Assembly (NCBI GenBank): GCA_016784195.1
Contig: JADHVE010000007.1
Span: 1 to 27,368 of the forward strand
Length of the DNA: 27,368 nucleotides
DNA from: Candidatus Woesearchaeota archaeon
GTDB lineage: Archaea > Nanobdellota > Nanobdellia > Woesearchaeales > GW2011-AR4
Direction: 5' to 3'
Below the pieces are notes generated by a model. It saw only the letters and a program-made list of their open reading frames with translations, did no database searches and was not told the origin of the DNA. The position numbers and the translations under genes were made by a program. Positions 21,649-27,368 of the stretch are shown here, in pieces; position 1 is the stretch's first letter, and each line of letters starts with the position of its first letter.

Positions 21649-22023
21649 ATGGAAAAATTAAGCTCAAGCCAGGAAGATTATTTAGAAGCCATTTATCTGA
21701 TAAAAAAAGATAAAAAATCAATTAAGTCAATAGAAATTGCTAGAAGATTGAATGTTAAAAAGCCTTCTGTAACTGTAGCAGTAAAAAAACTTGCTAAAAA
21801 AGGTTTTCTAAACTACAAAAAATACAATACCATAACGATGACTGGTTGGGGAGAAAAGATAGCTAAAGATATTTATAAAAAACATGAAATATTATTGAAA
21901 TTTTTTGTTGATGTTCTAAAAATAAAAAAAAGTGTAGCTGAGGAAGATGCTTGTAAAATTGAGCATACTTTAAGTAAGACTACATTAAATCGATTAACAA
22001 GGTTTATAAAAACAGTGAAATAA
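21649..22023 (+). CDS. DtxR-family metal-dependent repressor
   Basis: A 124-residue DtxR/MntR-type repressor without the C-terminal SH3-like domain. It starts SSSQEDYLEAIYLI, followed by the helix-turn-helix SIEIARRLNVKKPSVTVAVK and the family segment TMTGWGEKIAKDIYKKHEIL; the dimerisation helices contain EEDACKIEHTLS with the usual metal-ligand Glu, Cys and His. It probably represses feoAB when iron (or manganese) is plentiful. A perfect palindromic operator overlaps its own transcription start, implying autoregulation. feoA starts 1 nt after its stop. Confidence 0.92.
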   Translation: MEKLSSSQEDYLEAIYLIKKDKKSIKSIEIARRLNVKKPSVTVAVKKLAKKGFLNYKKYNTITMTGWGEKIAKDIYKKHEILLKFFVDVLKIKKSVAEEDACKIEHTLSKTTLNRLTRFIKTVK

Positions 22024-22024
22024 A

Positions 22025-22252
22025 ATGGAAATCCCTCTGTCAAAATTAAAATCAGGAGAAATAGGGATAATAAAGCAATTGAGAGGTGGTCTTGAATTTC
22101 AAAGAACAGTAAATTCATTGGGGGTTATAGTGGGAAAAAGGATTAAAGTCATATCAGTGCAGCCATTAATGGGACCAGTAGTGATCAGTATGGATAATAT
22201 GCAAATAGCTATTGGGAGAGGCATGGCAACTAAGATTATTATAAAACAATGA
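22025..22252 (+). CDS. feoA: Ferrous iron transport protein A
   Basis: A 75-residue cytoplasmic SH3-like protein: MEIPLSKLKSGEIGIIKQLR, then LGVIVGKRIKVISVQPLMGP and MQIAIGRGMATKIII, the classical FeoA pattern. FeoA assists FeoB at the membrane. It starts 1 nt after the dtxR stop, and its TGA overlaps the feoB start (ATGA at 22249-22252). Confidence 0.93.
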   Translation: MEIPLSKLKSGEIGIIKQLRGGLEFQRTVNSLGVIVGKRIKVISVQPLMGPVVISMDNMQIAIGRGMATKIIIKQ

Positions 22253-23955
22253 AAATTCTATTAATTGGCAATCCCAATGTCGGTAAAAGTGCTATTTTTT
22301 CAAGGCTAACTGGAATTGATGTTAAGGTATCGAATTATGCCGGTACCACAGTCGAATTTAAAAAAGGATGTATGCCTTATCAAGGCAAAACAGTAGAAGT
22401 AATTGATGTTCCCGGAACTTATTCTCTTAAACCAACAAACAAGGCAGAGAAAGTTGCAGTTGAAATGTTAAAAGAGGGAGATTTAGTAATAAATATTGTT
22501 GACGCAACAAATCTTGAAAGGAACCTAAGTCTGTCATTTGAACTGATGGAAAAAAATGTTCCGATGGTTATAGCTTTGAATATTTGGGATGAAGCTAAAC
22601 ATACAGGGATTAATATTGATGTGAAAAAACTTGAAGGATTACTTGGAGTTTCAGTAATCCCTACAATTGCTTTGACTGGCGAAGGGATAAAAAGACTTAT
22701 GAAAAATTTGCAAAAAGTTAAAATCTTAAAAACAAAAAAATATTCTGATAAAGAAAGATGGAGTAGGATAGGCAGAATTATCAAACAAGTGCAAAGAATT
22801 GAACCTAGGTGCCATACATTTTTGGAAAGATTAAGTGATGCTAGTATAAATCCTATTGCAGGTATCCCCATAGCTATAATGATTATGCTTCTTTCTTTTA
22901 CAATAATAAGGTTTATTGGAGAAAATCTTATTAGCTATGTTTTTGATCCTTTATTTGAACTTTATAGGCCTTTGGTTATATGGGTTGGTGGATTATTTGG
23001 GCAAGGTTTTATAAATGATATTCTGATTGGAAATCTGATTAATGGCCAGATAGATTTTACCCAGAGCATGGGTTTATTGACGACTGGTTTTTACGTGCCA
23101 ATAGCGATGGTTCTACCTTATGTTTTTTCTTTTTACATCATCCTGGGGTTTTTAGAAGATTTTGGTTATTTACCCAGGTTGGCTGTTTTGATTGATAATG
23201 TAATGCATAATCTAGGCATGCATGGTTTTTCGATTATTCCTATGATCCTGGGTCTTGGTTGTAATGTCTCTGGAGCATTATCCACAAGGATTTTATGCTC
23301 AAAAAAGGAAAAATTTATTTCTGCCACTTTAATGGCAATTTCGGTTCCCTGTATGGCCCAGACAGCGATGGTAATCAGTTTAGTCGGTCCTTATGGAATC
23401 TCGGGAATAGGAACAGTTTTTTTGACACTATTCTCAGTTTGGATTATTGTTGGATTAATTCTTAATAAAACTATTGGTGGAAAAAGCCCTGAATTATTTA
23501 TGGAAATATCACCTTACAGAATCCCCTACTTCAAGGCGTTATTAAAAAAATTATGGATGCGCATAAGGAGTTTTGTGACTCATGCAATTCCTTACATGCT
23601 TTTTGGTGTGCTAATAATCAATATCCTTGATACATTAGGCATTATTTCATTTATAGGCAATATTGCTGCACCTGTAGTAGTCAATATTTTTGGACTGCCA
23701 AAAGAAGCAATTGCTGCCTTGATTGCAGGCTTTTTAAGAAAAGATGTTGCTATAGGAATGCTACTTCCATTGAGCCTTAGTTTTAAACAACTGATAATTG
23801 CAAGCGTTATATTAACAATGTACTTTCCATGCGTTGCTACTTTTGTTATTTTAGTTAAGGAATTAGGAACTAGGGCCATGATTCGGTCTGCTTTGATTAT
23901 GGTCTTTGCTACTTTAATTGTAGGTGGTTTGTTGAATTTGGTGATCTGGTTTTAA
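22249..23955 (+). CDS. feoB: Ferrous iron transporter B (GTPase-coupled permease)
   Basis: A 568-residue FeoB, the main Fe(II) importer. The N-terminal G domain has G1 GNPNVGKS (7-14), a G2 Thr in NYAGTTVEF, G3 DVPG (53-56) and G4 NIWD (111-114). The membrane part contains the conserved LGLGCNVSGALSTRI with its Cys (the usual form is GCNVPA), PCMAQTAMV and a second Gate segment ending in GFLRKDVAIGMLLPLS. It is shorter than the roughly 770-residue E. coli protein. The gene is last in the dtxR-feoA-feoB operon. Confidence 0.95.
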   Translation: MKILLIGNPNVGKSAIFSRLTGIDVKVSNYAGTTVEFKKGCMPYQGKTVEVIDVPGTYSLKPTNKAEKVAVEMLKEGDLVINIVDATNLERNLSLSFELMEKNVPMVIALNIWDEAKHTGINIDVKKLEGLLGVSVIPTIALTGEGIKRLMKNLQKVKILKTKKYSDKERWSRIGRIIKQVQRIEPRCHTFLERLSDASINPIAGIPIAIMIMLLSFTIIRFIGENLISYVFDPLFELYRPLVIWVGGLFGQGFINDILIGNLINGQIDFTQSMGLLTTGFYVPIAMVLPYVFSFYIILGFLEDFGYLPRLAVLIDNVMHNLGMHGFSIIPMILGLGCNVSGALSTRILCSKKEKFISATLMAISVPCMAQTAMVISLVGPYGISGIGTVFLTLFSVWIIVGLILNKTIGGKSPELFMEISPYRIPYFKALLKKLWMRIRSFVTHAIPYMLFGVLIINILDTLGIISFIGNIAAPVVVNIFGLPKEAIAALIAGFLRKDVAIGMLLPLSLSFKQLIIASVILTMYFPCVATFVILVKELGTRAMIRSALIMVFATLIVGGLLNLVIWF

Positions 23956-23975
23956 AATATTGATTGAACAATATT
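23956..23975. terminator. Hairpin directly after the feoB stop
   Basis: AATATTG (23956-23962) and CAATATT (23969-23975) are perfectly complementary around 6 nt, right after the TAA of feoB. No T-run follows, so its role as terminator is uncertain; it may protect the mRNA end. Confidence 0.4.
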
Positions 23976-24054
23976 AAAGTGCACAAAATTACTCTGGTGA
24001 AATATCCTGCAGCAGAAGTTCCTGTTGATATCAAAACCATATATACAACAAAAA

Positions 24055-24067
24055 CATTTAAAATAAC
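24055..24067 (+). promoter_or_regulatory. TATA box of the methylthiotransferase gene
   Basis: CATTTAAAATAAC is centred about 26 nt before ATG 24087. Confidence 0.55.
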
Positions 24068-24086
24068 CTTTTGATTTCTTTGCTTT

Positions 24087-25370
24087 ATGAAAATATATAT
24101 TCAGACTCACGGTTGCAGCAATAATTTTTATGAATCTGAAATCATGATGGGCATTTTAACTAAAAATGATTTGGAAATAGTCAACAGCCCGGAAGATTCT
24201 GATATTATCATAATAAACATCTGCACTGTTAAAGGTATTGAGACTACCTTAAAAACCATAAGAAACCTAAAAGGAGAATATCCTGATAAGAAATTGATAA
24301 TAGCGGGTTGTATTTCCAAGGACATCATAGAAGAGATAAGAAAGATTGATGAAAATACACCTTTAGTCAACACCCATAACATAATGTCCATTGTTGAAGT
24401 GATTGAAGAATTAACACAAGGCAATGTCTTAGAAGCTTTGGCAAGATCCAAAGAAGACAAGATAAATTTGCCTAAAATAAATTTCAACAGAATTATAGGC
24501 ATTGTGCCTATTGCTTCTGGCTGTGTAGATTATTGCACTTATTGCTCTGTAAAGCTGATAAAAGGCCATATCTATTCTTATCCTAAAGAAAAGATAATTG
24601 AAGAAGTCAAAAATAACCTAAAAGATGGCTGCAGGGAAATATGGATAACAAGCCAGGATAATGGGGCTTATGGGCTGGATAATGGAGAATATAAATTAAT
24701 TCAGTTAATAAAAGAAATTCTGAAGCTAAAAGGTGATTTTAAAATAAGACTGGGGGTGCTGAATCCAAGGCATGCTCTGAAGATGATTGATAGTTTAATA
24801 GAGATTTATCAATATGATAAAATGTTCAAATTTATTCATATCCCTGTTGAGTCCGGGAACAATGAAATATTGACCTTGATGAAGCGTAAATATAACATAT
24901 TTGAATTTAGGGATATGGTGGATAAGTTAAGAAGTAAAGTAGAAGGTATAACCCTTGCAACTGATATGATAGTCGGGTTTCCTAATGAAACAGAAATCCA
25001 GTTTCATGATTCTCTCCAGTTAATCCAGGACATAAAACCAGATTTCTTAAACATCTCGAGATTCCATGCAAGGCCAAATACCCGAGCTTTTAAGATGGAG
25101 CAGATAGATGACAAGCGTATAAAAAACCGAAGCATGGAAATAACGCAGCTTTTTATGAACATTGCTGAAAAAGAAAATAAAAAATGGATTGGCTGGGTAG
25201 GGGAAATTTTAATTGAATCCCAAGGCAAGTATGGAACATTTATTGGAAGAACATTTAATTACAAGCAGGTTGTCTTAAGGGGAAATTTAGAGTTGGGAAA
25301 TAAAGTTAAAGTAAAAATAAAGGAAGCGACAGCGCACTATCTCAAGGGAGATGTTTTGGAGAAGTTGTGA
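24087..25370 (+). CDS. tRNA N6-threonylcarbamoyladenosine (t6A) methylthiotransferase, archaeal MiaB-like
   Basis: A 427-residue radical-SAM methylthiotransferase of the archaeal/eukaryotic (e-MtaB/CDKAL1) kind, which adds a methylthio group to t6A at tRNA position 37. The N-terminal cluster uses Cys10 (THGCSNN), Cys46 (NICTVK) and Cys75 (AGCISKD); the radical-SAM cluster uses Cys146, 150 and 153 in GCVDYCTYCSVKLIKG. A TRAM domain (about 365-427, with KVKVKIKEATAHYLKGDV) ends the protein. The TATA box at leaderless spacing supports the start. Confidence 0.94.
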   Translation: MKIYIQTHGCSNNFYESEIMMGILTKNDLEIVNSPEDSDIIIINICTVKGIETTLKTIRNLKGEYPDKKLIIAGCISKDIIEEIRKIDENTPLVNTHNIMSIVEVIEELTQGNVLEALARSKEDKINLPKINFNRIIGIVPIASGCVDYCTYCSVKLIKGHIYSYPKEKIIEEVKNNLKDGCREIWITSQDNGAYGLDNGEYKLIQLIKEILKLKGDFKIRLGVLNPRHALKMIDSLIEIYQYDKMFKFIHIPVESGNNEILTLMKRKYNIFEFRDMVDKLRSKVEGITLATDMIVGFPNETEIQFHDSLQLIQDIKPDFLNISRFHARPNTRAFKMEQIDDKRIKNRSMEITQLFMNIAEKENKKWIGWVGEILIESQGKYGTFIGRTFNYKQVVLRGNLELGNKVKVKIKEATAHYLKGDVLEKL

Positions 25371-25460
25371 GTTTGTTTAATACCTAACCAGTTTATGAAA
25401 ATAAAGGCTTACTATTGATAAAAAAACAAATAAAAATAATTAAGACCCTAACTCCCTCTA

Positions 25461-25487
25461 ATAGATAAAAAACAAAGAAAAAAAAGA
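25461..25487 (-). terminator. Poly-T terminator of alanine dehydrogenase
   Basis: Right after the stop, the minus strand reads CTTTTTTTTCTTTGTTTTTT; U-rich tracts alone can end archaeal transcripts. Confidence 0.55.
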
Positions 25488-26594
25488 TTAAACCAATTCT
25501 TTAATATCCTTAAACTTGTCCATCATCCCTAAATCTTTTGCAACAAGCTCATAGGTAATAAAGCCTTTGTATGTGTTAACTCCTTCCATAAAGCCTGCAT
25601 CTTCCTTAACAGTATCAACGCCTTTCTCTGCTAATTTCAAAGCATAAGGTAAAGTCGCTGAAGTCAGGGCAATTGTTGAAGTTCTTGGATAAGCACCGGG
25701 CATATTTGTCACACAATAATGTATCACATCATGCTTCATATAAACAGGGTCTGAATGCGAAGTTGCTTTGGATGTTTCAATACATCCTCCCTGGTCGATT
25801 GCTACATCAACAATAACCGAGCCAGGTTGCATACTCTTGACTATCTCTTCACTAACAACAGTAGGGGCTTTTCCACCAGGAAGCAAAACAGCTCCAACCA
25901 GCAAGTCAGCATCTTTCAAAACCTGTTTGATATTTTCCTCGTTTGAGACTAAAGTTTTAACTCCTGGAATTTTCTGTTCAATCTGCTTTAGCCTTTCTTC
26001 ATTTATATCCAGAACATAAACTTCAGTTCCTAATCCTACAGCTGTCTTTGCAGCGTGCTCTCCAACAAAACCTCCGCCAAGAACAACAACCTTTCCTGAA
26101 ACTATGCCGTTTACATTTCCAAGCAAAACTCCTCTTCCTTTGTTGAATTTTGCAAGGTAATAAGCTCCAATCTGTGGCGCCATATTTCCAGCAACAGCGC
26201 TCATAGGCGCAAGCAAGGGAAGTTTTCCTTCATGCTCAACAGTCTCGTAGGCAATGCCTGTTGTTTTTCTCTCCAGCAAAGCTTCTGTTAAGCTCTTAGT
26301 GGCTCCTGCTAAATGCAGATACGTAAAAACAATCTGATTTTCCTTAAGGAATTTATATTCGGACTCAAGAGGCTCTTTGACTTTCAATATCAATTCACAA
26401 TCCCATGCTTCATCAGCTGAAACAATTTTTGCCCCTGCCTGCCCATACTCATCATCAGTAAATCCGCTGCCTGAGCCAGCATCTGTTTCAATAAGAATTT
26501 CATGGCCAGATTCAGCAAACCTTTTAACACCTTCAGGAGTTATTGCAACTCTGTTTTCTTTATCCTTGATTTCTTTTAGTACACCGATTTTCAT
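25488..26594 (-). CDS. ald: Alanine dehydrogenase
   Basis: A 368-residue NAD-dependent enzyme that interconverts alanine with pyruvate and ammonia. The start is set at ATG 26594, preceded by AAGGTGATGAAT; the frame also has ATGs at 26609 and 26600, but the first would place the ribosome site inside the gene, and family members begin MKIGVLKEIK. Motifs: KENRVAITP (substrate Arg), LKVKEP (Lys), FTYLHLA (His), the NAD-binding VVLGGGFVGEHAA and VDVAIDQGGC (Asp). Length matches the family. It could run in either direction, linking amino-acid breakdown with NADH formation. Confidence 0.95.
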   Translation of the reverse strand: MKIGVLKEIKDKENRVAITPEGVKRFAESGHEILIETDAGSGSGFTDDEYGQAGAKIVSADEAWDCELILKVKEPLESEYKFLKENQIVFTYLHLAGATKSLTEALLERKTTGIAYETVEHEGKLPLLAPMSAVAGNMAPQIGAYYLAKFNKGRGVLLGNVNGIVSGKVVVLGGGFVGEHAAKTAVGLGTEVYVLDINEERLKQIEQKIPGVKTLVSNEENIKQVLKDADLLVGAVLLPGGKAPTVVSEEIVKSMQPGSVIVDVAIDQGGCIETSKATSHSDPVYMKHDVIHYCVTNMPGAYPRTSTIALTSATLPYALKLAEKGVDTVKEDAGFMEGVNTYKGFITYELVAKDLGMMDKFKDIKELV

Positions 26595-26876
26595 ATTCAT
26601 CACCTTCATAATTTTTAATTGTTATTTTTATTAGAATAATTGATTGCTTTTAAACTTTTTTGGTTTGTTTATAAGGTCATGTGGGTTGTCTCATCCCAGA
26701 AGCGCACCCTAAGAAAACTATCGTTAAATCGCGATGTTCAATAAAATTTAAGTTCCTTTTTTAGCAATAGGGGGTTTTTATCTCAAAAGGGTTTTCCATT
26801 TTGATTTAAACGCACATATAACCTGTTTTACAAAAGATTTTTAAAAAACAATGTATTCCTCAATTTGGTGATTGAT
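26595..26876. other. 282-nt intergenic region, no gene seen
   Basis: It contains the divergent upstream regions of ald (leftward) and the small genes starting at 26877. A TATA-like GATTTTTAAAAAAC lies at 26836-26849. The part 26690-26760 is less AT-rich than its surroundings, but I could not fit it to a tRNA or known RNA. Confidence 0.4.
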
Positions 26877-26978
26877 ATGGACCATTGTAACAAAGAAGGA
26901 GATACAGGAAAAATGTTAATAGAAAAGTTCGGTTCCGATTATGATTTTATTAAAACCCAAAAAGCCCAAAAATTATAA
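26877..26978 (+). CDS. Possible 33-aa small protein
   Basis: ATG 26877 is preceded by GGTGA (26867-26871) at 5-nt spacing, the same ribosome site used by other genes here. The 33-residue product (MDHCNKEGDTGKMLIEKF and onward) is polar, with one Cys, and has no recognised family. It ends 6 nt before the next gene, which suggests an operon of two small genes. Confidence 0.45.
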   Translation: MDHCNKEGDTGKMLIEKFGSDYDFIKTQKAQKL

Positions 26979-26984
26979 CAAAGA

Positions 26985-27212
26985 ATGAAAAAAGAACATT
27001 TCCGATTATGTGATAAAGTTGAAAATGGAGAATTCAATGGAGAAACTTTCGCCCGTAAGGCAAATGATTTATTTGATAAATACTTTAAATTAATTGGACA
27101 AGTTATTGGTCCAGAAGATTATCAAACCATTTTTGGGCAGTCGATTGATACCCCTTGGGTAATAATAAATCCTAATATCGCACGTAACTTTTATTATACT
27201 AATAAATCTTAA
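26985..27212 (+). CDS. Small protein of unknown function (75 aa)
   Basis: A 75-residue protein with an acidic-basic helical N-terminal half (KANDLFDKYFKLIGQVIGPE) and a C-terminal part rich in Asn, Ile and Tyr (SIDTPWVIINPNIARNFYY). No family was recognised. It follows the 33-aa frame after 6 nt and is followed by a strong hairpin. It has no good Shine-Dalgarno site, so it may depend on translation of the gene before it. Confidence 0.6.
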   Translation: MKKEHFRLCDKVENGEFNGETFARKANDLFDKYFKLIGQVIGPEDYQTIFGQSIDTPWVIINPNIARNFYYTNKS

Positions 27213-27238
27213 TCAATTAATCATTTTTTATTCTATAG

Positions 27239-27285
27239 AGCAAGGATACTACACACTTTAGTGTGTATAGGAATTGATCCTTGCT
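27239..27285. terminator. Strong two-part hairpin after the small-gene pair
   Basis: AGCAAGGAT (27239-27247) pairs with ATCCTTGCT (27277-27285), and TACACACT (27250-27257) pairs with AGTGTGTA (27260-27267) inside it. All pairs are perfect. A short T-run begins at about 27298. It may be a terminator or part of a structured RNA. Confidence 0.5.
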
Positions 27286-27326
27286 TTCCTCCGTAAGTTT
27301 TTTCTACCATTTTAGATTATAAGAGT

Positions 27327-27349
27327 GTGCGCAACGAAAATTGGCGCAC
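27327..27349. repeat. GC-rich inverted repeat near the window edge
   Basis: GTGCGC (27327-27332) pairs with GCGCAC (27344-27349) around an AT-rich loop. It is much richer in G+C than its surroundings and may belong to a feature that continues beyond the window. Confidence 0.35.
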
Positions 27350-27368
27350 GCACCCAATTTACCTTCAA

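Noticed and set aside
23981..24076. GTG-started frame of about 31 codons between feoB and the methylthiotransferase gene
   Set aside because: No Shine-Dalgarno or TATA support, and it runs through the promoter of the next gene.
26690..26770. Less AT-rich stretch considered as a tRNA or other RNA gene
   Set aside because: No acceptor or T-arm pairing could be found on either strand.
1..27368. CRISPR array, IS element, attachment site or integrase
   Set aside because: No regularly spaced repeats, terminal inverted repeats with a transposase, or recombinase genes were seen. The two tRNA genes have no duplicated 3' ends nearby.

Overview
The window looks like part of an AT-rich archaeal chromosome, most plausibly a DPANN/Woesearchaeota-type lineage; that assignment is inferred from gene content only. 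Supporting signs are archaeal TATA boxes centred about 24-28 nt before many start codons (leaderless-type promoters), GGTGA or GGAGG Shine-Dalgarno sites on other genes, two tRNA genes with introns, an archaeal/eukaryote-type prolyl-tRNA synthetase, an archaeal MiaB-like methylthiotransferase and many small winged-helix regulators. I see no CRISPR array, insertion sequence, integrase or rRNA gene.

Layout. 1-5857 is read leftward: a truncated thioredoxin-fold membrane protein, an operon proS / zinc ribbon / NYN nuclease, tRNA-Pro(CGG), a four-TM protein, a membrane-anchored HtrA-like protease, tRNA-Arg(UCG) and a SLOG/LOG-like protein. 6139-8236 (leftward) holds a U32 peptidase-like enzyme, a small lipoprotein and a secreted protein. 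8524-9464 (rightward) is a seven-TM protein overlapping a winged-helix gene. 9479-10543 (leftward) is a winged-helix/CDF metal exporter pair. 10544-10873 is an unusual regulatory stretch with inverted repeats and tandem hairpins. 11561-16051 (rightward) carries a phosphohexomutase, purC, a small membrane protein, an inositol-monophosphatase-like enzyme and a DMT transporter. 16345-18009 is purB fused to an N-terminal winged helix. 18006-19209 is a divergent Fe-S protein/HxlR regulator pair. 19260-21452 is thiC, purE and a zinc ribbon. 21649-23955 is an iron-uptake operon dtxR-feoA-feoB with a clear operator. 24087-27212 holds a tRNA methylthiotransferase, alanine dehydrogenase and two small unknown genes.

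How the genes fit together. Four genes surround the aminoimidazole ribotide (AIR) branch point: PurE, PurC and PurB take AIR toward purines, and ThiC turns it into the thiamine pyrimidine. ThiC, the methylthiotransferase and the ferredoxin-like protein need Fe-S clusters, and the Feo operon could supply the iron. The most interesting points are the winged-helix/PurB fusion, a matched 17-bp element at the same distance from the TATA boxes of the seven-TM/HTH operon and the nearby lipoprotein gene, a tRNA-Pro apparently interrupted in its T-loop and lying next to proS, and the repeat-rich region 10627-10870.
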